The translations under genes and the position numbers were made by a program. From Ilumatobacter sp. (lineage in GTDB: Bacteria > Actinomycetota > Acidimicrobiia > Acidimicrobiales > Ilumatobacteraceae), in contig JABDKP010000004.1 in the NCBI GenBank assembly GCA_013002175.1, forward strand, positions 1-44,702: DNA of 44,702 nt, written 5' to 3'. Positions 1 to 8,971 of the stretch are shown here, piece after piece; within the stretch, counting starts at the first letter, position 1; the number at the start of each line of letters is the position of its first letter. The notes beneath the pieces were generated by a model. The model saw only the letters and a list, made by a program, of their open reading frames with translations. It was not told where the DNA came from and made no database searches.

Positions 1-1689
1 GACGAGCGGCTGCGCCAGATGGTGTCGCACCTCAGCGACGAGGAACTGCGCAACCTGCCCCGCGGCGGCCACGACTACCGCAAGCTGTTCGCGGCGTACA
101 AGGCGGCCACGGAGAACCTCGGCTCGGGTCGGCCGACCGTGATCCTCGCCAAGACGGTCAAGGGGTGGACGCTCGGCGAGGGCTTCGAGGGTCGCAATGC
201 GACGCACCAGATCAAGAAGATGACCAAGAAGCAGCTGCTGGAGATGCGCGACCGGCTGCACCTCCACGACGAGGTCCCCGAAGAGCTGGTCGACGACAAG
301 AGCCCGCCGTACATCAAGCTGTCGCCCGACTCGATCGAGTACCAGTACATGATGGAGCGCCGCAAGTCGCTCGGCGGTTCGATCCCCGTCCGCACCACCC
401 GTGCCCGCCGGCCGATGAAGCTGCCGAACGACGGCGCCTACCACGAGCTGATGGCGGGTTCCGGCGGCCAGGCGGTGTCGACGACGATGGGGTTCACGAG
501 GCTGCTGCGGAACCTCGCCCGCGACGAGAACATGGGCCCGCGCGTCGTGCCGATCATCCCGGACGAGGCCCGCACGTTCGGCATGGACGGGCTCTTCCGC
601 GAACTCAACATCTATGCCTCGCAGGGCCAGAAGTACGAGCCGGTCGACCACGACCTGCTGCTGTCGTACTCCGAATCGACGAAGGGGCAGATCCTCGAGG
701 AAGGCATCACCGAAGCGGGCGCGATGTCCAGCTTCATCGCGGCCGGCACCAGCTATTCCACCCGCGGTGTACCGATGGTGCCGTTCTACACCTTCTATTC
801 GATGTTCGGCTTCCAGCGGGTCGGCGACCTGATCTGGCAGGCGGCCGACATGCGCTGCCGCGGGTTCATGATGGGGGCCACCGCGGGCCGCACGACGCTG
901 ATGGGCGAGGGCCTCCAGCACCAGGACGGTCACAGCCTCGTGCTGGCGTCCACCGTGCCGGCGGTACAGGCCTACGATCCCGCATTCGCGTACGAGGTCG
1001 GCATCATCGTCGACGCCGGGATCAAGCGGATGTACGGCGGCGGCGAGCCGGACGAGACCGACGTCTTCTACTACATCACGCTGTACAACGAGAACTACGA
1101 GATGCCGGCGCTGCCCGACCGCGAGGGGGTCCGCGAGGGCATCCTGGAGGGCCTGTACAAGTGGGCGGACGCCCCCGAAGGCGACGGGCTGATCCCGGCG
1201 ACGATCCTGTTCTCCGGCTCCGCGCAGGGCGCGGCCCGCGAGGCCGTCGCCGAACTCGCCGAGCACTACGGCGTCGGCGCCGAGCTGTGGTCGGCGACGT
1301 CGTACAAGGCACTGCGCGAGGAGGGGCTCGCAGCCGAGCGCTACAACCGCCTGCACCCGTCACAGGAACGTCGTGTCCCGCGGGTCAAGCAGATCCTCGA
1401 CGAATCGTCTGGTCCGATCACCGCGGTGTCCGACTTCATGATGAGCGTCCCCGAGCAGATCCTGCGCTTCCTCGACGACCGCACGTTCATGACGCTCGGC
1501 ACCGACGGGATGGGCCGCTCGGACACGCGCGAGGCGCTGCGCCGGTTCTTCGAGATCGACACCGGCCATGTCGTCACCGCCGTCCTGTTCGGTCTGCTCC
1601 AGGACGGCCGGGTGGACGCGGGCACCGTCGAGGACGCGATTCGCCGCTACGACATCGACCCCGACGCCGTCGACCCGTTCCTGATCTGA
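1..1689 (+). CDS. aceE: Pyruvate dehydrogenase E1 component, homodimeric type (5' end outside window)
   Basis: The frame is open from base 1 and ends at TGA 1687-1689, so 562 C-terminal residues of an enzyme that is usually about 890-920 residues are present. AceE is the thiamine-diphosphate-dependent decarboxylase of the cytosolic pyruvate dehydrogenase complex; it passes an acetyl group to the lipoyl domain of E2. The sequence shows the conserved middle domain (for example GLFRELNIY, ILEEGITEAGAMSSF, PFYTFYSMFGFQR, LMGEGLQHQDGHS) and the C-terminal transketolase-like domain (VPEQILRFLDD, FMTLGTDGMGRSDTRE). The diphosphate-binding region lies upstream of the window. It is a housekeeping gene and marks the left edge of the glycan region. 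Recognition of the family is secure; the missing start cannot be assessed. Confidence 0.97.
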   Translation, partial: DERLRQMVSHLSDEELRNLPRGGHDYRKLFAAYKAATENLGSGRPTVILAKTVKGWTLGEGFEGRNATHQIKKMTKKQLLEMRDRLHLHDEVPEELVDDKSPPYIKLSPDSIEYQYMMERRKSLGGSIPVRTTRARRPMKLPNDGAYHELMAGSGGQAVSTTMGFTRLLRNLARDENMGPRVVPIIPDEARTFGMDGLFRELNIYASQGQKYEPVDHDLLLSYSESTKGQILEEGITEAGAMSSFIAAGTSYSTRGVPMVPFYTFYSMFGFQRVGDLIWQAADMRCRGFMMGATAGRTTLMGEGLQHQDGHSLVLASTVPAVQAYDPAFAYEVGIIVDAGIKRMYGGGEPDETDVFYYITLYNENYEMPALPDREGVREGILEGLYKWADAPEGDGLIPATILFSGSAQGAAREAVAELAEHYGVGAELWSATSYKALREEGLAAERYNRLHPSQERRVPRVKQILDESSGPITAVSDFMMSVPEQILRFLDDRTFMTLGTDGMGRSDTREALRRFFEIDTGHVVTAVLFGLLQDGRVDAGTVEDAIRRYDIDPDAVDPFLI

Positions 1690-1705
1690 CGCCGTCCGGC
1701 GGCGG

Positions 1706-1711
1706 TAGATT
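1706..1711 (+). promoter_or_regulatory. Putative -10 element for a leaderless transcript of the HhH-GPD gene
   Basis: TAGATT lies 6 bases before ATG 1718, so transcription would begin at or next to the start codon. No Shine-Dalgarno sequence is seen. The same arrangement recurs before most first genes in this window. Confidence 0.6.
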
Positions 1712-1717
1712 CACCGC

Positions 1718-2305
1718 ATGGCCGGAACGTTGTACATCACGGGAGACACGGCGGCGGACAAGCTGCTGAACACGAACGCGAACGCACTGCTGCTGGGGAT
1801 GTTGCTGGACCAGCAGGTGCCGATGGAGTGGGCGTTCCAGGGTCCCGCCACGTTGAAGTCTCGGCTCGGCCATCTCGACCCGAAGAAGATCGCGGCGATG
1901 GACCAGGACGAGTTCGTCTCGATCTGCTGCGAGAAGCCGGCGATCCACCGCTTCCCCGGCTCCATGGGCAAGCGGGTCCACCAGGTCTGCACCGCCCTCA
2001 CCGATGAGTACAAGGGCAGCGCCGCCAACATCTGGAAGGGCGTCGACTCCGGTGCCGATCTGTTCCGGCGGCTCAAGGCGCTGCCCGGCTTCGGCGACGA
2101 GAAGTCGAAGATCTTCGTCGCACTGCTCGCCAAGACCCAGGGCATCGCCCCCGACGGGTGGCGCGAAGCGGCCGGCAAGTTCGGCGACGACACACCCCGG
2201 TCGGTCGCGGATGTCGTCGACGACGACTCCCTCGGCAAGGTCCGTGACTGGAAGAAGGCCCAGAAGGCCGCCAAGAAGGACAAGCAGGACCGCCCGCTGT
2301 CCTGA
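1718..2305 (+). CDS. HhH-GPD-type base excision DNA repair protein
   Basis: This 195-residue protein resembles the compact actinobacterial group of HhH-GPD DNA glycosylase-like proteins. A helix-hairpin-helix stretch is visible around residues 120-140 (LKALPGFGDEKSKIFVALL), preceded by a helical region typical of the fold, and the C-terminus is a lysine-rich tail (KKAQKAAKKDKQD). I do not see the iron-sulfur cysteine cluster of endonuclease III. The expected role is recognition and removal of damaged bases from nucleoid DNA, but the substrate is unknown. The start is fixed by a TANNNT element 6 bases upstream. It is convergent with the next gene, the two stops being directly adjacent. Confidence 0.85.
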   Translation: MAGTLYITGDTAADKLLNTNANALLLGMLLDQQVPMEWAFQGPATLKSRLGHLDPKKIAAMDQDEFVSICCEKPAIHRFPGSMGKRVHQVCTALTDEYKGSAANIWKGVDSGADLFRRLKALPGFGDEKSKIFVALLAKTQGIAPDGWREAAGKFGDDTPRSVADVVDDDSLGKVRDWKKAQKAAKKDKQDRPLS

Positions 2306-2312
2306 TCAGCGG
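2294..2312. terminator. Hairpin spanning the convergent stops
   Basis: CCGCTG (2294-2299) and CAGCGG (2307-2312) form a 6-bp stem with a 7-base loop that contains both stop codons. There is no U-tract on either strand. It could act as a bidirectional terminator, but chance pairing in GC-rich DNA is possible. Confidence 0.35.
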
Positions 2313-3892
2313 CCGGCGTCGCGCCCGGGGCGCCGCAGCAGCCGGCGCACGATCCGCACCGGGGTCCGGCGCAGCTCCGCGTTGAGCCACTGGTTGTCGC
2401 GTTCGAGCGCCTCGATCCGTGACGTCGAATCGTCGAGGGAAGCCGCTGCCGCATCGAGGGTGCCACGCCGCTGTCGGTGAACGGCGAGTTCGTCGAGCAC
2501 CCACGGTTCGACCAGGACCGGCGCGTCGGCCACCGTCTCACCGCCGGCCGTCTCGCGGCCGGTTGGCCCGGAGTCGGCCTTCCCGGGCTCGTGCCACGGT
2601 GAGGTCGCGGTCAGCGCGCCGTGCCCGGTGTCGTGAACGCCGCAGAACGGTGCGAGGAACACGAGCAGTTGGTGGACCGTCCCGGCGTCGACGCCGGTGT
2701 CGGGATGGTCGTCGACGAGCGTGAGCCCGAGCACGTCGAGTGCGGCCAGCGGGAACGCCAGCGCTGCGGGCGGCGTCGCGAGAGCGATGCGATGGTCGAT
2801 CGGGTCGAACTCGACGGGCCATCCCGACCCCACCTCCTCCTGGGCGGCGTTCGGTCGGCAGCGCAGCACCATCCCGTGCCATTCCCCGGCCGCGGCGACG
2901 AACTGCTCGACCCATGAGGGGCCGAGGCGCTGGCCGGGCCCGACGATCGACACGTGGGTGAACGCCGCCGAGTCGAGCGCGTCAGCATCGAGCAGTTGCC
3001 AGCGGTCACTCGTCTGAGCCGCGAGATCGCCGCCCAGCAGGGCGACATCGTCGGGCCCGCACTCGGCTGCGGCCACGACAGCGACACGCGGCGCGTCGGG
3101 CTCGGTCGTGCCCTCGCCCAACATGGACGGAGCCGGCGCACGCTCGCCCGGCGCGTACAACCGCACGAACTGGTACGTGTCGCCATGGCCGTCGGCACGG
3201 TCGCGGAGGTCGGCGAGGAAGCGACCCGCCGGCGCGGTGCGATTCAACAGCGGCGACTGGACGGGAGAATGCTGATCGGACCAGATCGAGATCGCGTCCC
3301 GGCGATCGACCTCGTCGAAGCCAGACGCCGACAGCACCGACGTCAGGGTGCGATCGGTGAAGAACCGCAGATGCGTCGCATCGAGCAACCCCGTCGGGGT
3401 CATGTCCCAGCGCGCACCGAGCAGTCGTACGGCCAGATCCCGGTGCGACACGTTCGGCACGCTGAGGCCGAGCACGGGCACAGATCGGCCGGTCATCCAT
3501 GCATGCAGATGCGCGAGCAACAGATGCGGGTCGACGAGGTGCTCGACGACGTCGAGGGCGAGCACGGCGACGACCGCGTGCTCCCCGGCGCGATCCGCGG
3601 CGCGGGTCACCGCCTCGTCGAGCATCGGGTCGACATCGTCGGCGCGTCGCAGATCGATGGTCCCGGCGTCGAATCCACGTCCCCGCAGTGCGTCGACGCA
3701 CGCTGGGTTGACGTCGAGACCCACGTAGACGAAGCCGGCGTCACGCAGCGGTTCGGCATGCGGTGCAGATCCGCAGCCGATGTCGACGACGATCCCGCGC
3801 TCATGTCGATCATGCAGCATCGACACGATGTGGCCGTGTGAGCCGTCCCAGCTGAAGTCGATGACCTCGAAGTCGGGCGGCGCAGCGTCCAT
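2306..3892 (-). CDS. SAM-dependent methyltransferase with degenerate GT2-like module and coiled-coil tail
   Basis: The 528-residue product begins with a class I methyltransferase domain (about residues 1-230): VVDIGCGSAPH is the SAM-binding motif, YVGLDVNP follows as motif II, and LALDVVEHL is the motif IV region. Residues about 240-430 look like a worn GT2 domain (LAAQTSDRWQLLDADAL) without a clear DxD metal site. The end is a coiled coil (IEALERDNQWLNAELRR) followed by a basic tail (RIVRRLLRRPG). It probably methylates a sugar of the surface glycan at the membrane. ATG 3892 is chosen; an in-frame GTG at 3904 overlaps the upstream stop by one base (TAGTG) and is an equally possible coupled start. 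It follows the GT2 gene in the same direction. Confidence 0.85.
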   Translation of the reverse strand: MDAAPPDFEVIDFSWDGSHGHIVSMLHDRHERGIVVDIGCGSAPHAEPLRDAGFVYVGLDVNPACVDALRGRGFDAGTIDLRRADDVDPMLDEAVTRAADRAGEHAVVAVLALDVVEHLVDPHLLLAHLHAWMTGRSVPVLGLSVPNVSHRDLAVRLLGARWDMTPTGLLDATHLRFFTDRTLTSVLSASGFDEVDRRDAISIWSDQHSPVQSPLLNRTAPAGRFLADLRDRADGHGDTYQFVRLYAPGERAPAPSMLGEGTTEPDAPRVAVVAAAECGPDDVALLGGDLAAQTSDRWQLLDADALDSAAFTHVSIVGPGQRLGPSWVEQFVAAAGEWHGMVLRCRPNAAQEEVGSGWPVEFDPIDHRIALATPPAALAFPLAALDVLGLTLVDDHPDTGVDAGTVHQLLVFLAPFCGVHDTGHGALTATSPWHEPGKADSGPTGRETAGGETVADAPVLVEPWVLDELAVHRQRRGTLDAAAASLDDSTSRIEALERDNQWLNAELRRTPVRIVRRLLRRPGRDAGR

Positions 3893-3903
3893 CCCGGCCG
3901 ACA

Positions 3904-4836
3904 CTATCGACGGGTCGCTCCGGCACGCGCCGCCAACCGGCTCGGAACGCCTGCGAGCCCCTGCAGCAGGGCGACCGCGTGGACCCGTCTCGGCCGATGC
4001 CGCAGGCGGCGCACCGACAGTGACAGCGCACGCGCCAACTCGCCCGCCGAGCCGTGCATCGCCGACGACCAGATCCGATTCCGCTCCTGGAGGCGCCTGA
4101 CGTCGTCGCCGAGCTGCGCGGTCGTCGCGCTGCCGACGTGCCACACCGTCGCCGCCGGAACGTGGCGGTAACGCCATCCCACCCGCCGACCGCGCCTGGC
4201 GAGTTCGACGTCCTCGTAGTACAGGAAGAAGCGCTCGTCGAAGAATCCGACGTCCGCGATGAAGTCGCGGTGCAGCATCACGGCACCACCGGTGAACGCC
4301 TCGATGTCTGCCGGCAAGCTGCCGACCTCGCCGAGCAACGCACCGCGGTGCCGGTCGGACCCCGCGCCGAAGCGGTCGATCACGACGCCGGCGCTGTTGA
4401 CGATCGGTGCCGCCGATGTGTCGCCGTCGCCGTCGAGCAGGGTCGGCTGGGCCGCGCCGACATCGGCGTCGGCGTCGAGCTCGGCGACCAACGGCGCCAG
4501 CCATCCCGGATCGATCGACACGTCGTCGTTGAGGAGCGCGACTGCATCCGCACCGGACTCGAGCGCGCGGCGGATCCCGGCATTCATCCCACCGGCGTAA
4601 CCGGCATTGCTCCCCGTCGACACCACCTCGGCCGCGACGCCGCGGAGCCGATCGGCGGCCGATGCGCCGTTGTCGATGACGACCAGCTCGACGGGGAACC
4701 CACCCGATCCGGTCCGATCGGCCAGCACCGACTGCACCGACCGCTCCAGGACGCCGGGAGGCGTGTCGAAGGCCAGCATCACCACCGACACCCGCTCGAT
4801 CGGTGCCCGCGTTCGTCGTGGCGCAGCCGCAGACAC
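3904..4836 (-). CDS. GT2-family glycosyltransferase (rhamnosyltransferase-like)
   Basis: A 310-residue GT-A enzyme of family GT2. Visible motifs are the N-terminal strand VSVVMLAFDTPP, the nucleotide-binding VELVVIDNGAS, the metal-binding ALLNDDVSID, and FDERFFLYYEDVELARRGRRVGW, the ED-x-E-L segment typical of rhamnosyl- and galactofuranosyl-transferase-like GT2s. It should add a sugar from a nucleotide donor to a growing glycan on the cytoplasmic face of the membrane. The GTG start at 4836 is chosen because TACACT sits 6 bases before it; longer in-frame starts (ATG 4881) would place the promoter inside the gene. It heads a two-gene leftward unit with the methyltransferase, and is divergent from the GT2-HAD gene. 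Confidence 0.88.
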   Translation of the reverse strand: MSAAAPRRTRAPIERVSVVMLAFDTPPGVLERSVQSVLADRTGSGGFPVELVVIDNGASAADRLRGVAAEVVSTGSNAGYAGGMNAGIRRALESGADAVALLNDDVSIDPGWLAPLVAELDADADVGAAQPTLLDGDGDTSAAPIVNSAGVVIDRFGAGSDRHRGALLGEVGSLPADIEAFTGGAVMLHRDFIADVGFFDERFFLYYEDVELARRGRRVGWRYRHVPAATVWHVGSATTAQLGDDVRRLQERNRIWSSAMHGSAGELARALSLSVRRLRHRPRRVHAVALLQGLAGVPSRLAARAGATRR

Positions 4837-4842
4837 AGACGG

Positions 4843-4848
4843 AGTGTA
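4843..4848 (-). promoter_or_regulatory. Putative -10 element, leaderless (leftward GT2 gene)
   Basis: TACACT on the minus strand lies 6 bases before GTG 4836. It decides the start of the GT2 gene. A second element for the divergent gene lies at 4914-4919. Confidence 0.6.
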
Positions 4849-4913
4849 CCGAGACCGCTCTCGGCCCGAGGTGCCGTCCATCGGACACCGTCTTGCCGGG
4901 GAGCGTGCGCCGA

Positions 4914-4919
4914 TACGGT
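4914..4919 (+). promoter_or_regulatory. Putative -10 element, leaderless (GT2-HAD gene)
   Basis: TACGGT lies 8 bases before ATG 4928. It pairs with the divergent element at 4843-4848. Confidence 0.5.
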
Positions 4920-4927
4920 TGCGCCCC

Positions 4928-7900
4928 ATGGCAAGAATCCCCGGAGCCGGGCTCGACGGGCCTCCCTTCGCACGGCGGGCGGCAGCCGTCGGGTCATCAC
5001 CACTCGTCTCGATCATCCTGGCCGTGTACGACCCCCCGATCGGGGCGCTCACCGAGCAGCTCGAAGCCATCGCGAATCAGTCCGACCCCCGTTGGGAGTG
5101 CATCGTGATCGACGACGCTGCGCCGTCGCCCGAGGTCAAGGCGGTCCTCGCGGCCTGGACCGCGGCCGACCTGCGCCGCTCGCTCGTCACACGCGACGGA
5201 AACGGCGGCATCGCAGCAGCGACCAACGACGGGCTGGAGCGGGCCACCGGCGAGTTCGTCACGATCTGCGACCACGACGACCTGATCGCCCCGGACGCAC
5301 TCGACCGGGTCGTGGCCCACTTCGACGACCATCCCGACCACGACCTCGCGTACAGCGACGAGGAGATGATCGACGACACCGGCTTCCTCGTGCACGAGTA
5401 CTGCAAGCCGGACTTCAGCCCGTGGCGGCTGCTCGGACAGAACTACTTCAGCCACCTGACCGTGATCCGTCGGGCGGCAATCGGCGACATCCGACTCCGG
5501 GCCGCGTTCGAGCCCGCCCAGGACTACGACTTCTTCCTGCGCGTGGTCGAGGGCATCACCGCGGCCGGTCGGGGCATCGGCCACATCCCCCGAAGCCTCT
5601 ACTCCTGGCGCGCGGTGGCGGGCTCGATCGCGCTCGACACCGGCGAGAAGCGGGGGGTGACCGAGGCCGTGCGACGGTGCGTCGAGTCCGCCCTCGAGCG
5701 CCGGGGCATCTCGGGCACGGTCGTGCCGGCGCCGAACAGCACGACCGCCATGCACCATCACTTCCCCGCGTCGAGCCGGCGCTCCGAGCTGATCGAGATC
5801 GGGCCGACGACGACAGCGGGCGAGGTCGCCGCTCGCGTCTCGGCGTCCACCGCCGACGTGGTCTGCCTCGCACCCGTCGCGCACAACATCGACGCCATGC
5901 CGACATGGCCTGTGCAACTCGTCGAGCTGCTCGACCGGCCGGACGTGGGCGCGGCCGGGCCGCGCCTGGCGAACGCGGACGGCGTGCTGCTGAGCGCCGG
6001 GCGGGCGGTCATGCCGACGCTGCACGATCCGTTTCGCGGGGCGGACGCGAGCCTCGCCGGCCCGTGGGACGCGTTCACGGTCACCCGTGAGGTCACCTCG
6101 CTCGCACCGCTCGGTCTCGCCCTCGATCGCGAGGCCGTCGCGGCCGTCGGAGGGATCGCCGACGACGTCGGGCTGGACGCGGCAGTGACCGAGTTGTGCG
6201 CTCGGCTGCGCGACGCCGGATATGCCACCCTCTACACGCCGACCGCGGAGTTGACGACCGATGCTGACGCCGTCCCGGACCCGCGTGACGACCGCCGGGT
6301 CGACGACGACATCTCGCGAGTCAGCGTGCGCGTCCCCCACATCCGCGACGAGCGATTCGCCCCGACCGGAACGGCACCGTTGGTCGGGTATGTGCCCGCC
6401 GCCGCCACGAAACTTCGACGATCGCTCGCATCGGGCACGGTCGAACTCGTCACATCCGACGTGTTCGACACGATCGTCGATCGCGACGTCTCGACACCCA
6501 GCGATGTGTTCCTCACCCTCGGCCGCACCCTGCGCGCCCGCGGGTGGTTCGACGATCACATCACGCCCGAACTGTTCGTCGAGATGCGGATCGACGCCGA
6601 GCATCGGGTACGGGCACGCCGGTCTGACGACGCCCGCGCGCGCCACGCCGACCTCGCACCCGCCGCGCTCGAGCGGATCGCCGACATCGCCGCGCCCGAG
6701 TGCTCGCTGGAGGAGATCTGGGCCGAGATGCCGGCCCTGCGCACCGATCCGGCACGCGCCGCCTCCGACGACGAGCTGATCGCAGCGGAGCTGGGCAACG
6801 AGGTCGAGCACCTGCGACTGATCGAGCCGACCATCGAGGCGCTGGGCGGCGCTGTCGACCGGGACGTGACCGTGCACCTCGTCAGCGACATCTACCTCAG
6901 TGCGGACCAGCTCCGCGAGCTGCTGCGCCAGGTCGGTGTCGACGAACGGCTGCTCGCCCACATCACGACCTCGGCCGACCACGGGATGGGCAAGGCCCAC
7001 GGGCTGCTTCGGCAGGTCTTCGACGCGCACGGCGTCGACACCGCAACCGCCGTGCACGTCGGCGACAACCCGATCGCAGACGTCGCGACAGCCGAGGAAC
7101 TGGGAGCCGTCGCGGTCGCGACGGATGTGCTGCCGATCGACCGCCACGTGCCGATGGTCGGAGAGGAGCTGGCCGCCAGATCGCGAGCGCTGGCCACCGA
7201 CGGCGGCATCCGCTCGACGATCCGGGCTGCGCTCGTCCAGGCGGGGTCGCCGGGCGTCGATCCTTCGTTCCAGTTCGGCGCGGCGATCGCCGGTCCGGCG
7301 ATGGCCGGGTTCGCGGCATGGGTGTCTGCGACGACCGAACAGCTGGGCGCCACGACGGTGCACTGCCTCCTGCGCGAAGGAGCGACGCTCGCCGACATGC
7401 TGGGGATCGTCGCTCCCGACGGACCGCGTCCGGTGCTGGTGCACGCCTCGCGCTGGGTGAACATGCGCGCCGCGGTGATCGAGGGCACACCGGACGAGTT
7501 GCTCACGGCGCTCGCTCGCAGGGCGCCGCTCACCCCTGACCACGTCGCGGCCTCCTTCGGGTGCGACGTCGACCGCGTCACAGCGTTGCTCGGTTCCAGC
7601 GAGGTGCCGCACTCGCACCTGGCCCAGGCGTGCCGGAAGCTCGCCGCCGACCACGATGTGCGCGCGTCGATCGTGGCGGCGTCTGCGGCGCTGCGCGGGC
7701 GGCTGGTCGACTACCTGCGGTCCGCGCTCGTCATCGACGACAGCCCGATCGTCGTCGCCGACGTCGGCTGGGGCGGCACGATCCAGGAAGGCCTCACCCG
7801 TGTCCTCCGGGCCGAGGGCGTCGACAACGACGTCGTCGGTCTGTACTTCGCCCTGTCGGCGCCGGGCGAGGCGCGGTTGCGGCGAGGGGCGCGGATGATG

Positions 7901-8968
7901 TCGTATCTCCCGAACGCCGTCGACCACAGCAAGCGCTCGCGGGTGAGCCGGGTCGTCTCCCACAACGCAGAGGTCATCGAGCGGATCCTGACCCCACAGC
8001 TCGGCACGCTCGTCGACATCGACGAGGGCGGACGGCCGGTCTGTCGTCCGGACGACGACGATCACATCCCGGCCACGCTCGAAAGCGCCCAGATCGGGAT
8101 GCACGACGTCGTGCGCCGTCTCGCGGCGCAGCCAGGCGGGGTGGACACCGCCTTCTTCGTCGACGATGCGCTCGTGCGCCATGCGCTCGGGGCAGCGATC
8201 GCCGACGTGATCGAGCGGCCGACCGAGGCGACCGCGCTCGCACTCGGCTCGTGGCCCCACGACGACGTCGCAGGCACGGCCCACCGGTCGATCACCGGCC
8301 ACGTCGCCACCGCCGTCCGGTTCGCGAACGCTCACGACATCGGCGTGGTCGACCCGAGCGAGACGGCATGGATCAGCGGCGTCGCCGCGGTCGCCAACCC
8401 GGTACTGGCCGCGCAGCTGTCCGCGTCGGCGCGTGGCGTACCGCCCCACGCACTGTGTCCCGCCGGCGAGAACGGGTGGTCCTCGCTGGCCGCCTTCCCA
8501 ATCGATTCCGAACTCGCCGAACTGCTCGACGAAGGACATGCCCGCACCGGCGCCCGCGGCTGGTCGGTGGCGCGCGTCAACGGCCCGGTGCAGTCGCTGC
8601 GAGCCGTGCAGTTCACCGCGGCCACCGAACCCGTGCTCGTCGACGTCGGGGCCTTCGAGATCATCGCCACCGACACGTCGGGCGTGCGGCACCGCCTGGA
8701 CGTGACCGACCTCACCGACCGGGCGCTGCGGTGGTCCGACGCCCGCCCGATCGACTCGCGGCGCTTCGCCACCGGCCCCGGCGGGCACGTCGTCGTGCCG
8801 ATCGACGCCGAGCTCGCCGGCCGAATCAGGCGAGTCGATGTCACGCTTGGCTTCCGCGTGTGGCCGCTCACACCTGACGGCCCGCTGATGCGGCCGCCGC
8901 TGTGGCATGCCGTCAACGACGTGACGCGGCGGGTCGGCGGCGCAGTTGCCAGGCGCCTCCGCTCCTGA
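4928..8968 (+). CDS. Giant GT2 glycosyltransferase / HAD-superfamily fusion protein
   Basis: This 1346-residue protein joins several modules. Residues about 25-260 are a GT2 domain (VSIILAVYDPP, ECIVIDDAA, ICDHDDLIAPDAL, AQDYDFFLR). Residues about 280-445 resemble a second GT2 half that has lost its metal site. A HAD domain follows, with nucleophile motif DVFDT at 511-515, LVSDIYLS, GMGKAHGLL and VGDN at 711-714. A further domain carries HCLLREGATL near 812 and VVADVGWGGTIQEG near 942, as in large HAD-containing glycan proteins where an FLSRDG-like motif occurs. The protein ends in a basic tail (VTRRVGGAVARRLRS). It may transfer a sugar and hydrolyse or transfer a phosphate on the same glycan; the substrate is unknown. 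It is convergent with the next gene. Confidence 0.87.
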   Translation: MARIPGAGLDGPPFARRAAAVGSSPLVSIILAVYDPPIGALTEQLEAIANQSDPRWECIVIDDAAPSPEVKAVLAAWTAADLRRSLVTRDGNGGIAAATNDGLERATGEFVTICDHDDLIAPDALDRVVAHFDDHPDHDLAYSDEEMIDDTGFLVHEYCKPDFSPWRLLGQNYFSHLTVIRRAAIGDIRLRAAFEPAQDYDFFLRVVEGITAAGRGIGHIPRSLYSWRAVAGSIALDTGEKRGVTEAVRRCVESALERRGISGTVVPAPNSTTAMHHHFPASSRRSELIEIGPTTTAGEVAARVSASTADVVCLAPVAHNIDAMPTWPVQLVELLDRPDVGAAGPRLANADGVLLSAGRAVMPTLHDPFRGADASLAGPWDAFTVTREVTSLAPLGLALDREAVAAVGGIADDVGLDAAVTELCARLRDAGYATLYTPTAELTTDADAVPDPRDDRRVDDDISRVSVRVPHIRDERFAPTGTAPLVGYVPAAATKLRRSLASGTVELVTSDVFDTIVDRDVSTPSDVFLTLGRTLRARGWFDDHITPELFVEMRIDAEHRVRARRSDDARARHADLAPAALERIADIAAPECSLEEIWAEMPALRTDPARAASDDELIAAELGNEVEHLRLIEPTIEALGGAVDRDVTVHLVSDIYLSADQLRELLRQVGVDERLLAHITTSADHGMGKAHGLLRQVFDAHGVDTATAVHVGDNPIADVATAEELGAVAVATDVLPIDRHVPMVGEELAARSRALATDGGIRSTIRAALVQAGSPGVDPSFQFGAAIAGPAMAGFAAWVSATTEQLGATTVHCLLREGATLADMLGIVAPDGPRPVLVHASRWVNMRAAVIEGTPDELLTALARRAPLTPDHVAASFGCDVDRVTALLGSSEVPHSHLAQACRKLAADHDVRASIVAASAALRGRLVDYLRSALVIDDSPIVVADVGWGGTIQEGLTRVLRAEGVDNDVVGLYFALSAPGEARLRRGARMMSYLPNAVDHSKRSRVSRVVSHNAEVIERILTPQLGTLVDIDEGGRPVCRPDDDDHIPATLESAQIGMHDVVRRLAAQPGGVDTAFFVDDALVRHALGAAIADVIERPTEATALALGSWPHDDVAGTAHRSITGHVATAVRFANAHDIGVVDPSETAWISGVAAVANPVLAAQLSASARGVPPHALCPAGENGWSSLAAFPIDSELAELLDEGHARTGARGWSVARVNGPVQSLRAVQFTAATEPVLVDVGAFEIIATDTSGVRHRLDVTDLTDRALRWSDARPIDSRRFATGPGGHVVVPIDAELAGRIRRVDVTLGFRVWPLTPDGPLMRPPLWHAVNDVTRRVGGAVARRLRS

Positions 8969-8971
8969 ACC

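Noticed and set aside
165-1769. Long open frame overlapping aceE in another phase
   Set aside because: Arginine- and proline-rich translation without motifs; a shadow of the aceE frame caused by high GC at third positions.
4997-8908. 1303-codon open frame antisense to the GT2-HAD gene
   Set aside because: Low-complexity Arg/Asp/Val translation with no domain; the plus strand carries clear GT2 and HAD motifs over the same span.
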